A stretch of DNA of 64,000 bases, from assembly GCF_004000435.1 (NCBI RefSeq), contig NZ_RBVZ01000011.1, positions 1 to 64,000 on the forward strand. The letters run 5' to 3'. Positions within the stretch are counted from its first letter, which is position 1; every line of letters begins with the position of its first letter. Positions 51,509-61,368 of this stretch are shown piece by piece. The notes under the pieces are model-generated. The model was given only the letters and a program-made list of their open reading frames with translations. It did not search any database and had not been told where the DNA came from. A program made the position numbers and the translations under genes. This stretch comes from Alexandriicola marinus. Its GTDB lineage: Bacteria > Pseudomonadota > Alphaproteobacteria > Rhodobacterales > Rhodobacteraceae.

Positions 51509-52438
51509 TTACTCGGCCGCCAGTGCGGCGATATCTTCGGGTGTCCCGATCTGCCGGGTCGCGATGTCCTTGGCGATCCGACGGATCATGCCGGACAGCG
51601 CCTTGCCGGAGCCAACCTCCCAGATCTCGGTCACGCCCTGACCAGCCATCCACTCGACGCTTTCGCGCCAGCGAACAGACCCCGTCACCTGCTCGACCAG
51701 CAGGCGCCGGATCTCGGTTGGGTCGGTCACCGCCTGTGCGGTCACATTGGCGACCAGCGGCACAACGGGCGCGCCAATCTCGACATCGGCCAGCGCCGCG
51801 GCCATCACGTCGGCGGCGGGCGCCATCAGTTCTGAATGAAACGGCGCGCTGACCGGAAGGATCATCGCACGACGTGCGCCACGGGTCTTGGCGATCTCGA
51901 CGGCGCGTTCAACCGCGGCCTTGTGGCCCGACACCACGACCTGACCGGGGTCATTGTCATTGGCCGCCTGGCAGACATCGCCCTGCGCCGCCTCCTGCGC
52001 CACTTGCGTGGCGGCCTCGAAATCAAGGCCCAGAAGCGCCGCCATCGCGCCTTGCCCCACGGGGACGGCCTCCTGCATCGCGGTGCCGCGTATCCGTAAC
52101 AGACGCGCCGTATCCGCGAGGCTGACCGCCCCTGCGGCGCACAGCGCGGAATATTCACCCAGAGAATGCCCTGCCACGAACGCGGCATCCGTCACCGCGT
52201 GGCCCTGCTCCGCCAGAACACGGATCGCCGCGATCGATGTGGCCATCAGCGCGGGCTGCGCATTCTTCGTCAGGGTCAGCTCTTCGATTTCGCCCTCCCA
52301 GATCAGTCGGCTCAAAGGCTCTCCCAGTGCCTCGTCCACCTCGTCGAAGACATCCCTTGCGACCGGATAGGCGTCGGCAAGGGCCCGCCCCATCCCGATC
52401 GTCTGTGCGCCCTGCCCCGGAAAAACCAATGCCCGCAT
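51509..52438 (-). CDS. fabD: Malonyl-CoA:ACP transacylase
   Basis: A 309-aa transacylase that charges ACP with malonate. FPGQGAQTIGMG is the N-terminal signature, the nucleophile is Ser in AGHSLGEYSAL, and VSAPFHSELM holds the catalytic His. I chose the ATG at 52438 after AGGGGATCAG; the longer frame upstream is unconserved. Confidence 0.96.
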   Translation of the reverse strand: MRALVFPGQGAQTIGMGRALADAYPVARDVFDEVDEALGEPLSRLIWEGEIEELTLTKNAQPALMATSIAAIRVLAEQGHAVTDAAFVAGHSLGEYSALCAAGAVSLADTARLLRIRGTAMQEAVPVGQGAMAALLGLDFEAATQVAQEAAQGDVCQAANDNDPGQVVVSGHKAAVERAVEIAKTRGARRAMILPVSAPFHSELMAPAADVMAAALADVEIGAPVVPLVANVTAQAVTDPTEIRRLLVEQVTGSVRWRESVEWMAGQGVTEIWEVGSGKALSGMIRRIAKDIATRQIGTPEDIAALAAE

Positions 52439-52522
52439 ATGCTGATCCCCTGTCTCCCGCATTCCGCCGAACGCTCTATCGCCTCGCGCCACGCTTCACA
52501 AGAACCGGGCCACAACGCAAAA

Positions 52523-52542
52523 GCCCCGGCGATTGCCGGGGC
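52523..52542 (-). terminator. Intrinsic terminator downstream of the 219-aa membrane protein gene
   Basis: GCCCCGGC (52523-52530) and GCCGGGGC (52535-52542) pair with a GATT loop; on the minus strand CTTTTG follows. It lies about 28 bp after the stop at 52570. Confidence 0.78.
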
Positions 52543-52569
52543 AGAGCCGTTCGCGAACATGTCGGGCGG

Positions 52570-53229
52570 TCAGGCCAGACGCATCATCACGCCGCTGACA
52601 TCATAGGGCGCAGGGTTGGCAGATGGCGCCGCGACCATCAGGTCGCGCCGCAGTCGCTGCCGCAACCGGTCGAGCGCGTCGATGCTCCCCGAGGCCACCT
52701 TCACGAGGGCAGAAGCCTCCTCGCTGCGGATCACCAGTTCACCCCGGCGACGCGGGGTCTCGGCCTCGCCTTCCGCGTCGATCGCCACTTCCGCGACGAT
52801 GTCAAAACCATGACGGCTCAGCAGCGTCGGCCGGCCCGCACGGTTGGTCACGACCTCGCGGACCTCGGCCAGCCGGGTATCCACGTGGATTTCGGTCGCG
52901 GTCCCACGGCTGGCAAACCAGAGTAAGAACCCGCCCGCGATCGTCGTCAGCGTCGAGGCGCCGAACTTCATCCCGATGATCGGGCCATGGATCAGAGAGT
53001 CGGGCATCAACCACAGACCCAGCGTCGCGATCACCATCGCAACGCCGATCACGAAGGCAAAGCCCTGCATGAGATGCACAAGGACAGGTGTCCGCGCGGT
53101 CGAGCGCACGATATAGCCCCAGTAGGTATCCTCGACGACGAACCCCATCGATTCGGTGCGGTGGGCATCCAATGCACCGATCCCGTGCTGCACATTCTGT
53201 CTGATTGTCTTTCCCGATCGGGCAAACAT
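52570..53229 (-). CDS. Hypothetical membrane protein
   Basis: A 219-aa protein with two close hydrophobic segments (about 50-75 and 88-108) and a C-terminal soluble domain that is beta-rich then helical (ALVKVASGSIDALDRLRQRL). The first 40 residues are cytoplasmic. The family was not recognised; the pattern of a paired membrane helix and a soluble tail resembles small PH-like membrane proteins, but that is a guess. It is a single gene with its own terminator. Confidence 0.7.
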   Translation of the reverse strand: MFARSGKTIRQNVQHGIGALDAHRTESMGFVVEDTYWGYIVRSTARTPVLVHLMQGFAFVIGVAMVIATLGLWLMPDSLIHGPIIGMKFGASTLTTIAGGFLLWFASRGTATEIHVDTRLAEVREVVTNRAGRPTLLSRHGFDIVAEVAIDAEGEAETPRRRGELVIRSEEASALVKVASGSIDALDRLRQRLRRDLMVAAPSANPAPYDVSGVMMRLA

Positions 53230-53363
53230 CGCACCCCTCCTTGAACCTGTGTCCTCAAAGACCCTACGGTTCTCATGGGGGAATAATCTGGGCGCTGCCG
53301 GGGCATTCTTCGGGTGTTATCTGGGCAGTCGCCCATACCGCGGTGCAGGAGTGCGCAAACCCC

Positions 53364-53391
53364 TTGTCACGCGGGGTCCGACCTGTATAAG
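53364..53391 (+). promoter_or_regulatory. Promoter of the rpsF-rpsR-rplI operon
   Basis: TTGTCA (53364-53369) and TATAAG (53386-53391) lie 16 nt apart, a strong vegetative promoter. Transcription would start near 53398, giving a leader of about 100 nt. Confidence 0.65.
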
Positions 53392-53435
53392 GCCCCATCC
53401 CTTCGCGACGTTTTATGAACCGCGCAGACTCTCGT

Positions 53436-53467
53436 GATCGGGGTGCGGAGGGACGACCGCCCCGGTC
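53436..53467 (+). promoter_or_regulatory. Hairpin in the rpsF leader
   Basis: GATCGGGG (53436-53443) pairs with CCCCGGTC (53460-53467), 8 bp with one U-G, with a further CG/CG pair inside after a two-base bulge. In many bacteria the S6:S18 complex represses its own mRNA by binding a leader hairpin; this is the natural candidate, but I did not match the conserved bases. Confidence 0.4.
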
Positions 53468-53499
53468 TATGAAATGCGCCGAGACAAAATGGAGCTCAC

Positions 53500-53853
53500 A
53501 TGCCGCTTTACGAGCATGTCTTTATCGCGCGTCAGGATCTGTCCAACGCGCAGGCCGAAAGCCTCATCGAACATTTCGGAACGGTCCTCGCCGACAATGG
53601 CGGGAAGGTCGTCGAGAATGAATACTGGGGCGTCAAGACGATGGCCTACAAGATCAACAAGAACCGCAAGGGTCACTATGCCTTCCTGCGCACCGACGCC
53701 CCGGCGCCGGCCGTTCAGGAAATGGAGCGCCTGATGCGGCTTCATGATGACGTCATGCGCGTCATGACGATCAAGGTCGATCAGCACGAGGAAGGCCCCT
53801 CGGTCCAGATGCAGAAGCGTGACGAGCGCGACAGCCGCCGCGAACGCCGCTGA
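53500..53853 (+). CDS. rpsF: 30S ribosomal protein S6
   Basis: A 117-aa ribosomal protein, MPLYEHVFIARQDLS; GGKVVENEYWGVKTMAYKI and NRKGHYAFLR match S6. It binds 16S rRNA as a dimer with S18. The C-terminal tail ends in RDSRRERR, basic rather than the acidic end that RimK extends in E. coli. It heads the rpsF-rpsR-rplI operon. Confidence 0.97.
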   Translation: MPLYEHVFIARQDLSNAQAESLIEHFGTVLADNGGKVVENEYWGVKTMAYKINKNRKGHYAFLRTDAPAPAVQEMERLMRLHDDVMRVMTIKVDQHEEGPSVQMQKRDERDSRRERR

Positions 53854-53885
53854 GCCGGACCAGAGACAAGAAAGGATAAAGACAA

Positions 53886-54113
53886 ATGGCAACCAAACCG
53901 TTTTTCCGCCGCCGTAAGACCGATCCGTTCGAAGGTGAAAACGCACCCAAGATCGACTACAAGGATACGCGTCTTCTTCAGCGTTACATCTCCGAGCGTG
54001 GCAAGATCGTGCCCAGCCGGATCACCGCCGTCGGCGCCAAGAACCAGCGCAAGCTCGCCAAGGCGATCAAGCGTGCCCGGTTCCTCGCGCTTCTCCCCTA
54101 CGCCGTGAAATAA
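53886..54113 (+). CDS. rpsR: 30S ribosomal protein S18
   Basis: A 75-aa basic protein, with [29 protein letters not shown] and [10 protein letters not shown], the standard S18 signature. It pairs with S6 on the 30S platform. The gap to rpsF is about 30 bp. Confidence 0.97.
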   Translation: MATKPFFRRRKTDPFEGENAPKIDYKDTRLLQRYISERGKIVPSRITAVGAKNQRKLAKAIKRARFLALLPYAVK

Positions 54114-54125
54114 GGAGACCGACCC

Positions 54126-54752
54126 ATGGACGTCATCCTTCTCGAACGCGTGGCCAAGCTTGGCCAGATGGGCGAAGTCGTTTCCGTCAAGGAAGGCTAC
54201 GCCCGCAATTTCCTTCTGCCCCAGGGCAAGGCAATGCGCGCCAACGACGCCAACATGGCCCGTTTCGAAACCGAAAAGGCCCAGCTCGAGGCACGCAACC
54301 TCGAAACCCGCAAGGAAGCCGAGGCGATGGCCGCCAAACTTGATGGCCAGCAATTCGTGATCATCCGCTCCGCATCCGATTCGGGCGCGCTCTACGGCTC
54401 CGTCAGCCCGCGTGACGTGGCCGATGTCGCCACCGAGGAAGGCTTCTCGATCGATCGCAAGCAGATCGTTGTGCAGGGTCCGATCAAGGAACTGGGCCTG
54501 CACCGCATGACCGTGGCGCTTCACCCCGAGGTGGAAACCACGATCGAGATCAACGTGGCCCGCTCCGCCGAAGAGGCCGAGCTTCAGGCTTCGGGCAAAT
54601 CGATCCAGGAACTGGCCGCCGAAGAAGAGGCCGCCGCCGAGTTCGAAATCCAGGAGCTGTTTGACGATATCGGCTCCGCCGCGGACGACGATTACGGTGA
54701 CGATGCACCCGCCGCATCCGAGGCCCGGGCCGACGACGGCGACGACAGCTGA
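54126..54752 (+). CDS. rplI: 50S ribosomal protein L9
   Basis: A 208-aa protein. The N-terminal RNA-binding domain [19 protein letters not shown] and [16 protein letters not shown] is conserved, followed by the long connecting helix and the C-terminal domain. Compared with the E. coli protein of about 150 aa it has a long acidic C-terminal tail (Glu/Asp/Ala-rich from about 170), common in relatives of this bacterium. Confidence 0.96.
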   Translation: MDVILLERVAKLGQMGEVVSVKEGYARNFLLPQGKAMRANDANMARFETEKAQLEARNLETRKEAEAMAAKLDGQQFVIIRSASDSGALYGSVSPRDVADVATEEGFSIDRKQIVVQGPIKELGLHRMTVALHPEVETTIEINVARSAEEAELQASGKSIQELAAEEEAAAEFEIQELFDDIGSAADDDYGDDAPAASEARADDGDDS

Positions 54753-54777
54753 TCACCGGTCTGTTCCAGGCACTCAG

Positions 54778-54801
54778 GGGCCGCTCCTTCGGGGGCGGCC
54801 C
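54778..54801 (+). terminator. Intrinsic terminator of the rpsF operon
   Basis: GGGCCGCTCC (54778-54787), a stable TTCG loop, and GGGGCGGCCC (54792-54801) form a 10-bp stem followed by TTTTCC. It lies 25 bp after the rplI stop. Confidence 0.9.
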
Positions 54802-54907
54802 TTTTCCTTTCGGGCGCGTGGGATGGTGAAATCGCCTCCCGGTCTTTCACCCGTTGCGCCAATAGGTTACCTTCTCGTCGTCTCAGCCCCAACAGGAGTA
54901 ACTGGCC

Positions 54908-56209
54908 ATGGCCTTTTCAGATTTCGCAGCCCGTGTCGTCGCGATGATCGGGGGCGGTGCAATCCTGATGCGCAGCTTCTCGCGCTACGAGGGCCCGCCC
55001 GCCGTCGGCGGCGCACCCAACATCCCCGAGGCGCGCAATCAGAAGGTCATGACGCTCAAGATGCCCACGGCCAAGGGGTGGGAGGGTGATCACAAGCCCA
55101 CTGCGCCCGCGGGCCTGACCGTCACACCCTTCGCCAGCAATCTCGAACATCCCCGCTGGATCGAGGTCCTTCCCAATGGCGACGTGCTCGTGGCAGAGGC
55201 CATCCCCGAGGCTGGCCCGCCCAAGAGCCCGTTCGAATACGCCATCCAGGTCACGATGAAACGCGCCAACGCGCTTGGCAAAAGCGCCAACCGCATCACG
55301 CTCTGGCGCGATCCTGACGGCGACGGCGTCGCAGAGGAACGCCACGTCTTCAAGGACAAGCTGAACCAGCCCTTCGGCATGGCGCTTGTGGGATCGACCT
55401 TCTACGTCGGCAACACCGACGGTGTGGTGGCCTTCGACTACGAAGAGGGCGCCAATGCCCTCTCCGGCACGGGCCGTCCCATCGCGAGCTTCAAGCCCGA
55501 GGGCCACTGGACCCGCAGCCTGATCGCCAATGCCGACGGCACCAAGCTTTATGCCGGTGTCGGATCGCTCACCAATATCGGCGACGAAGGGATGGAGGCC
55601 GAGGAAGGCCGCGCCTGCATTCAGGAAATCGATCTCGAGGCCGGCACACAGCGCGTCTTTGCCGGCGGCCTGCGCAATCCCGTGGGCGTGGCCTGGGAGC
55701 CGACAACCCAGACGCTCTGGACCGTGGTCAACGAACGTGACGGCCTCGGCGACGAAACGCCGCCCGACTACCTGACCTCCGTCAAGGACGGGCGGTTCTA
55801 TGGCTGGCCGTGGTGCTATTGGGATCGGGTCGTCGATGATCGCGTGCCCGCCAATCCCGACATGGTCGCCAAGACCACCCGCCCCGATTACGCGCTCGGC
55901 GGACATACCGCCTGTCTTGGCCTGTGCTGGCTGCCCAAGGGCACACTTACGGGCTTTGGCGAAGGCATGGTCATCGGCCAGCACGGCTCGTGGAACCGCG
56001 CCACGCTGTCGGGCTACCGGGTGATCTTCATCCCCTTCGAGAATGGCCAGCCCGCGGGCGAGCCGCGCGACATCCTGTCGGGCTTCCTCTCCGAGGATGA
56101 GAAATTCTCCTACGGTCGCCCGGTGGGCGTGGCGGTGGGCCCAGACGGCAAATCGCTCCTCGTGGCGGATGACGTCGGCAACATCGTCTGGAAAGTCACC
56201 AGCACCTGA
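54908..56209 (+). CDS. Sorbosone dehydrogenase-family beta-propeller protein
   Basis: A 433-aa protein of the PQQ-dependent sugar dehydrogenase superfamily (sorbosone dehydrogenase-like). After a hydrophobic N-terminus (about 10-25, likely a membrane anchor or uncleaved signal) come the propeller blades: LEHPRWIEVLPNGDVLVAEA, DKLNQPFGMAL, GLRNPVGVAWEP, NERDGLGDETPPDYL, FYGWPWCYWD, GQHGSWNRA and GRPVGVAVGPDGKSLLVADD. It may oxidise sugars or aldehydes in the periplasm; the substrate is unknown. Confidence 0.85.
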   Translation: MAFSDFAARVVAMIGGGAILMRSFSRYEGPPAVGGAPNIPEARNQKVMTLKMPTAKGWEGDHKPTAPAGLTVTPFASNLEHPRWIEVLPNGDVLVAEAIPEAGPPKSPFEYAIQVTMKRANALGKSANRITLWRDPDGDGVAEERHVFKDKLNQPFGMALVGSTFYVGNTDGVVAFDYEEGANALSGTGRPIASFKPEGHWTRSLIANADGTKLYAGVGSLTNIGDEGMEAEEGRACIQEIDLEAGTQRVFAGGLRNPVGVAWEPTTQTLWTVVNERDGLGDETPPDYLTSVKDGRFYGWPWCYWDRVVDDRVPANPDMVAKTTRPDYALGGHTACLGLCWLPKGTLTGFGEGMVIGQHGSWNRATLSGYRVIFIPFENGQPAGEPRDILSGFLSEDEKFSYGRPVGVAVGPDGKSLLVADDVGNIVWKVTST

Positions 56210-56254
56210 CCCGAATGCCGGGCGGGTCATGGCCCGTCCGGCGTTCTGCATTCC

Positions 56255-56737
56255 CTATTGATCGTAGGTCTCCAATTCGACCTCGGCCGGACAGCCTGTC
56301 CCCTCCTCGGTGCCGAGCCAGACACGCAGGGCCCCGTTGCCCGGCCCCCACAGGTACAATTCCTCCGCATGGCTGTCCGGCGCACCGGCGGCAAGCGGCT
56401 CTCCCGTGATCCAGACCCCGAGGCCCGTGTTCACGATCAACCTGAGCGGGCAGGTCGCAAAGGCCCGCACCGCGAGGATGCGTCCCTCCATGCCGCCCAG
56501 ATCGAACACCGCGTCAGGCCCGGCACTGACCCGCGCACTGAACCCGCGCGGCATCTCGAACGGCGCATCCGGGCACGGCAGTTCAACCTCGCCTCCCGCC
56601 GCCACGAGATACCGGTTCGGGGTCAACAGCTCTGCCCCTGCAACCGGGATGGGTCCGGTCTCGCCCTGGGGTGACAAGCAGGCCATCGCGCCTGCGGGAA
56701 GCAGGCAGCACAGGGCAATTCCAAGAAGTCGCAACAT
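56255..56737 (-). CDS. Secreted protein of unknown function
   Basis: A 160-aa protein with a signal peptide (MLRLLGIALCCLLPAGAMA), cleaved before Cys20, which could also be lipidated (AMAC). The mature part is beta-rich with four further cysteines (PCPDAPF, TCPLRL, GCPAEVE), suggesting disulfides in the periplasm. The family was not recognised. Confidence 0.7.
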   Translation of the reverse strand: MLRLLGIALCCLLPAGAMACLSPQGETGPIPVAGAELLTPNRYLVAAGGEVELPCPDAPFEMPRGFSARVSAGPDAVFDLGGMEGRILAVRAFATCPLRLIVNTGLGVWITGEPLAAGAPDSHAEELYLWGPGNGALRVWLGTEEGTGCPAEVELETYDQ

Positions 56738-56819
56738 AGGTCAAGGCTAGACGCCCGAGGGGCCGCGAGGCAATTCACAGCCGCGAGACCCGACGGATTT
56801 GCCGAAGCCGCAAATGAAA

Positions 56820-56846
56820 AGGGCCGCATCATCAAGATGCGGCCCT
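56820..56846 (-). terminator. Intrinsic terminator of tig
   Basis: AGGGCCGCATC and GATGCGGCCCT form a perfect 11-bp stem with a 5-nt loop; on the minus strand TTTTCATTT follows. It lies about 27 bp after the trigger factor stop. Confidence 0.88.
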
Positions 56847-56872
56847 GTCATTCTCGATCAGCCGGGGGGCGA

Positions 56873-58204
56873 TCACTCGTCTTCGAGCGTTTCCACGGCC
56901 TTCTGAAGATCGTCCTTAGACACGGACTTTTCGTCGACCGTGATCGAATCGAAGACATGGTCGATCACCTTGTCTTCGAACAGGGGCGCCTGGATCTGCT
57001 GACGCGCACCGGCATTCTGCTGAACGAATTCGAAGAATTGCCGCTCCTGACCGGGGTACTGACGTGCCTGGTTGAGGATCGCCTGCGTCATCTCCTGATC
57101 GGTGACCTGCACCTCGGCCTTCTGGCCGATCTCGGCCAGCAGAAGGCCCAGCTTCACCCGCCGCACGGCCAGCTTGTTGTGCTCTTCGGTGGGTTCGATC
57201 TTCTCGTGATCATGACCCTGCACATCGGGGTTGTCCTCGTGCCACAGCTGATGCGCGATCTGGCTGGCTTCGGCCTCGACAAGGCTCGGCGGCAGATCGA
57301 AATCGACAACCTTGTCCAGTTCGTCAAGCAAGGCGCGCTTGGCCACCGCGCGGGCAGCACCGGCATATTCGGCCTCGAGCCGCTCGGCGATCTGGGATTT
57401 CAGGGCAGCCAGGTCCTCGGCGCCGAACTTCTTGGCCAGCTCGTCGTCGATCTCGGCCTTGGCGGGGGCCTTCACGGCCTTGATCGTGCAGGAGAACACG
57501 GCCGCTTTACCGGCCAGATGCTCCGCCTGGTATTCCTCGGGGAAACTGACCTCGACGTCCTTTTCCTCGCCGGCCTTCACACCGACCAGCTGCTCTTCGA
57601 AGCCGGGGATGAAGGAATTCGATCCCAGAACCAGCGGATAATCATCCGCCGCACCGCCTTCGAATGCCTTGCCGTCGACGCGGCCGACAAAGTCGATCAC
57701 GACCTGATCGCCGTCTTTCGCCTTGGAGCCCTTCTTGCGGTCTTCGAAATTCTGCGCGCTTTCGGCAAGGTTCTCGAGAGCCTCTTTGATCGCCTCTTCA
57801 TCGGCCTCGACCTTCAGACGCTCGATCTTGATCGCGGAGAAGTCGACCTCGGGAACCGGCGGAAGCGCTTCGTAGGCGACGGAAACCTCGACGTCATCGC
57901 CCTCTTTCCAGTCCTCGTTGGTCATCTTGACCTCGGGCTGCATGGCCGGGCGATCGCCCGACTCCTCGAGGTGCTTGGACAGCGCACCATCGATCGATTC
58001 CTGCATGGCTTCGCCCAGCAGCCGTCCGCCAAACTGCTTGCGCAGCAGGCTCAGCGGCACCTTGCCCTTGCGAAACCCCTTCATCTCCACCTCGGGCTGG
58101 GCTTCCTTGAGCTTCTCGGTGACTTTCTCGTCAAGCTCTGCCGCCGTCACCGTGATGGCGTACCCGCGCTTCAGTCCTTCGTTCAGGGTCTCGGTGACCT
58201 GCAT
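56873..58204 (-). CDS. tig: Trigger factor
   Basis: A 443-aa ribosome-bound chaperone. The N-terminal domain has the ribosome-docking loop [17 protein letters not shown]; the FKBP-like isomerase domain covers about 155-240 ([33 protein letters not shown]); a helical C-terminal domain binds nascent chains. I chose the ATG at 58204 ([11 protein letters not shown]), where the conserved fold begins; the open frame continues far upstream without conservation. Confidence 0.96.
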   Translation of the reverse strand: MQVTETLNEGLKRGYAITVTAAELDEKVTEKLKEAQPEVEMKGFRKGKVPLSLLRKQFGGRLLGEAMQESIDGALSKHLEESGDRPAMQPEVKMTNEDWKEGDDVEVSVAYEALPPVPEVDFSAIKIERLKVEADEEAIKEALENLAESAQNFEDRKKGSKAKDGDQVVIDFVGRVDGKAFEGGAADDYPLVLGSNSFIPGFEEQLVGVKAGEEKDVEVSFPEEYQAEHLAGKAAVFSCTIKAVKAPAKAEIDDELAKKFGAEDLAALKSQIAERLEAEYAGAARAVAKRALLDELDKVVDFDLPPSLVEAEASQIAHQLWHEDNPDVQGHDHEKIEPTEEHNKLAVRRVKLGLLLAEIGQKAEVQVTDQEMTQAILNQARQYPGQERQFFEFVQQNAGARQQIQAPLFEDKVIDHVFDSITVDEKSVSKDDLQKAVETLEDE

Positions 58205-58695
58205 CTTGCATCCCTCTATCTGCCCGATCTCCCCCGGGCGTGGCATATCGAAATCAGCCGCTCTTCTAGGGGGCAGGTGGACCGGTTGCAAGCATGAAGC
58301 GACGTTGCACGACAGGGACCGGGACCAGATCACCACCGACACCGCCGCCCGCCTGTGATGTCGCAGCCACCGGGCGCCGGCTCGCCGGGCGGCATCGTCG
58401 CCGGCCCCGCCCGCCTGCCAATGTGGCTCGGCCGTTTTGCGATCCGGCAACCTGCCCCATCCATGACAAGACCGGGCCCGCGCGTGTCCGGGTCTCGGCC
58501 CCTCTTGACTAGACCATGGAACTCGACGACTGGCTTCGGACCTCGGCCCTCCCTCAGTCAATCGATGCGTCACGATCCGAAAATCCGCGCCCCTGCGTCG
58601 CGGCGTGTCACGACAGTTTCGCGTACCGGGGTTCAGGTTCGAAGGCAGGGTCGTTAGGCTCGGGCGAATTCTCTGGGAACTGAAAGAAGGCTTGC
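58205..58695. other. Intergenic region, 491 bp, between divergent tig and rimK
   Basis: No convincing gene or RNA gene is visible. The stretch separates two divergent genes and should hold both promoters; short open frames on both strands are GC-driven noise. No tRNA cloverleaf could be folded by eye. Confidence 0.5.
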
Positions 58696-60102
58696 ATGAC
58701 CGAAAAAGAACCCTTTCGCGTCGGATGGGAAGAATGGCTGGGGCTGCCCGATCTGGGCCTGCCCGCGCTCAAGGCCAAGATCGACACCGGTGCAAAGACC
58801 TCGTCGCTTCATGCCTTCGACATCGAACCCTTCGGCCCTGCAAGCCGCCCCAAGGTGCGCTTCGCGATCCATCCGATCCCCGGGCGCGATGATCTGTCGA
58901 TCCCCTGCTCGGCCGAATTGCTCGACAGGCGCGAGGTCACCTCGTCGAACGGCGAGGCGGAATTGCGCTATGTCATCCGCACGACCGCGAACATGGGGGA
59001 ACATTCCTGGCCAATCGAGGTGACGCTGACCGATCGCGGAACTATGGCCTACCGGATGCTGCTGGGGCGGCAGGCGCTTGGCGATCACGTCATCGTCTCG
59101 CCCGCCGACAGCTTCTGTCAGCCCGAGCTGAACTACGACATCTACAGCTCGACCGCGAAGCTGCACGCGGAGGCACCCCGCCGCGCGCTGCGGGTGGCCG
59201 TGCTGTCGCGCGAAGCCAAGAACTACTCCACCTCGCGCCTCGTCGCCGCGGGCGAGGAACGCGGCCACGTGGTCGAGGTGATCGACACGACCCGCTGCTA
59301 CATGGCGATCAATGCCAGCTCTCCCGAGATCTATTATGACGGCGTCCGCCTGCCCCGCTTCGATGCCGTCATCCCGCGCATCGGGGCCTCGGTCACGCCC
59401 TATGGAACCGCCGTGATCCGCCAGTTCGAAACCATCGGCACCTATTGCGTCAACGGATCGGATGGCATCACCGCAAGCCGCGACAAGCTCTATGCCCACC
59501 AGATCCTTGCCCGCCACAGGATCGGGATGCCCACCACGGCCTTCGCCAATTCACCGAAAGACACCGACAACCTGATTGATCTGGTGGGCACCGCCCCCCT
59601 CATCGTCAAGCTGCTGGAATCGACCCAAGGCAAAGGCGTGGTTCTGGCCGAGACCAAGAAGGCCGCTCAATCCGTGATCGACGCGTTCCGGGGCCTGAAA
59701 GCCAACTTCCTCGTGCAGGATTTCGTCAAGGAGGCCGCGGGCGAGGATATTCGCTGCCTCGTGATCGGCAAAAAGGTCGTGGCCTCCATGAAACGCACCG
59801 CCGAGCCGGGCGAATTCCGCTCGAACCTGCATCGCGGCGGAACCGCGAAATCGGTGCGCATCACCAAGGCCGAGCGCGACGCCGCACTTCGGGCCGCCCG
59901 CGCGTTCAAACTCAACCTCGCGGGCGTCGATCTCTTGCGCTCGGAAAGCGGCCCAAAGGTGCTCGAGGTGAATTCCTCGCCGGGCTTCGAAGGGGTCGAG
60001 GCCGCGACGAAAAAGGATATCGCCGCCATCCTCTATGAAGAGATCGAACGCCACGTCCGGCCCGCACCCGTCAAGCGCAAGGCAAAGCCCCGCAAGGCGT
60101 GA
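58696..60102 (+). CDS. rimK: RimB-RimK fusion: retropepsin-like domain plus ATP-grasp glutamate ligase
   Basis: A 468-aa protein with two parts. Residues about 8-150 match the RimB/DUF785 aspartic-protease-like domain: [19 protein letters not shown] with the DTG signature, and RMLLGRQAL. Residues about 165-450 are a RimK-type ATP-grasp ligase: [52 protein letters not shown] and [14 protein letters not shown]. RimK adds glutamates to the C-terminus of ribosomal protein S6. In other bacteria RimB is a separate gene product that affects RimK activity. The basic tail (KRKAKPRKA) is unusual. Confidence 0.9.
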   Translation: MTEKEPFRVGWEEWLGLPDLGLPALKAKIDTGAKTSSLHAFDIEPFGPASRPKVRFAIHPIPGRDDLSIPCSAELLDRREVTSSNGEAELRYVIRTTANMGEHSWPIEVTLTDRGTMAYRMLLGRQALGDHVIVSPADSFCQPELNYDIYSSTAKLHAEAPRRALRVAVLSREAKNYSTSRLVAAGEERGHVVEVIDTTRCYMAINASSPEIYYDGVRLPRFDAVIPRIGASVTPYGTAVIRQFETIGTYCVNGSDGITASRDKLYAHQILARHRIGMPTTAFANSPKDTDNLIDLVGTAPLIVKLLESTQGKGVVLAETKKAAQSVIDAFRGLKANFLVQDFVKEAAGEDIRCLVIGKKVVASMKRTAEPGEFRSNLHRGGTAKSVRITKAERDAALRAARAFKLNLAGVDLLRSESGPKVLEVNSSPGFEGVEAATKKDIAAILYEEIERHVRPAPVKRKAKPRKA

Positions 60103-60111
60103 CCGGCCGGG

Positions 60112-61314
60112 TCAGGCCGCGCTCTCGATCGCGATGGCGATGCCCTGCCCGACCCCGATGCACATCATGGCCAGCGCCTTTTCGCCGGGTCCGAGGTCCA
60201 GAGCCGCGGCCCCGGTGATCCGCGCGCCCGACATACCCAGCGGATGGCCCAGCGCAATCGCGCCGCCGTTGCGGTTGACCCGTGGATCGTCATCCGCGAC
60301 CCCAAGCAGCCGAAGCGTCGCCAGGCCCTGGGCCGCGAATGCCTCGTTCAACTCGATCACGGCGAAATGGTCGATCTTCAGCCCAAGCCGCGCCATCAGC
60401 TTTTGCGAGGCTGGCGCAGGCCCGATCCCCATGATCCGCGGCGCGACACCGGCCGTGGCGCCGCCGAGAACGCGGGCCAGTGGCGTCAGGCCATGGGCTT
60501 TTGCCGCCTCCGCAGAGGCGAGGATAAGCGCCGCCGCCCCGTCATTGACGCCCGAGGCATTGCCGGCGGTGATCGTGCCACCCTCCTTCACGAAACCCCG
60601 CAGCTTCGCCAGATCATCGGCCGTGGTCTGCGGGCGCGGATGCTCGTCGGTGTCGACGACCAAAGGCGCACCGCGGCGCTGCGGGATGGTGACGTGCGTG
60701 ATCTCACGCGCGAACCTGCCGTTGCCCTGCGCAGCCCCTGCCTTGTGCTGCGATCTCAGGGCAAAAGCATCCTGATCGGCCCGGTTCACGCCGAACTCTT
60801 CGGCCACGTTCTCGGCCGTCTCGGGCATGCTGTCGATGCCGTATTGCGCCTTCATCAGCGGATTGACGAAGCGCCAGCCGATGGTCGTGTCATGGACCTC
60901 GTTTGCCCGTGAAAAGGCGCTCGTGGCCTTGGGCATGACAAAAGGGGCACGGCTCATGCTTTCGACCCCGCCCGCGACGATCAGATCGGCCTCCCCCGCC
61001 CGGATCGCCCGGGCACTTGTGATGATCGCATCCATGCCCGATCCGCACAGGCGGTTCATCGTGGTGCCCGGCACCGTCTCGGGCAACCCCGCAAGCAGCG
61101 CGCACATCCGCGCCACATTGCGATTGTCCTCGCCCGCCTGATTGGCGCAGCCAAAGATGACCTCGTCGATCGCCGCCGGATCAAGTCCGCCGTTGCGCGC
61201 CATCAGCGCCCTTATCGGCACCGCCCCCAGATCGTCGGCCCGGACATGGGCCAGCGCCCCACCGAACCGACCGATCGGGGTCCGGACATAATCGCAGATG
61301 AAAACCTCGGTCAT
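60112..61314 (-). CDS. pcaF: 3-oxoadipyl-CoA thiolase (PcaF-type)
   Basis: A 400-aa thiolase. Cys in NRLCGSGMDA, His in GHPLGMSGARI and Cys in MCIGVGQG are catalytic. EVFICDYVRTPIGRFGGAL, DEVIFGCANQAGEDNRNVARM and IGWRFVNPLMKAQYGIDSMPETAENVA match PcaF-type enzymes of the beta-ketoadipate pathway, which cleave 3-oxoadipyl-CoA. No other pca genes are adjacent, so a broader acetyl-CoA acyltransferase role is possible. Confidence 0.88.
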   Translation of the reverse strand: MTEVFICDYVRTPIGRFGGALAHVRADDLGAVPIRALMARNGGLDPAAIDEVIFGCANQAGEDNRNVARMCALLAGLPETVPGTTMNRLCGSGMDAIITSARAIRAGEADLIVAGGVESMSRAPFVMPKATSAFSRANEVHDTTIGWRFVNPLMKAQYGIDSMPETAENVAEEFGVNRADQDAFALRSQHKAGAAQGNGRFAREITHVTIPQRRGAPLVVDTDEHPRPQTTADDLAKLRGFVKEGGTITAGNASGVNDGAAALILASAEAAKAHGLTPLARVLGGATAGVAPRIMGIGPAPASQKLMARLGLKIDHFAVIELNEAFAAQGLATLRLLGVADDDPRVNRNGGAIALGHPLGMSGARITGAAALDLGPGEKALAMMCIGVGQGIAIAIESAA

Positions 61315-61368
61315 TCCTGCCCCTCCGGCATCTTGTTCCTCGGCCGCGTCCCGCCCCGGCCCGACGGG

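Noticed and set aside
58205-58695. A tRNA or other structured RNA gene upstream of trigger factor
   Set aside because: No cloverleaf or conserved RNA pattern could be folded; only short GC-driven open frames are present.
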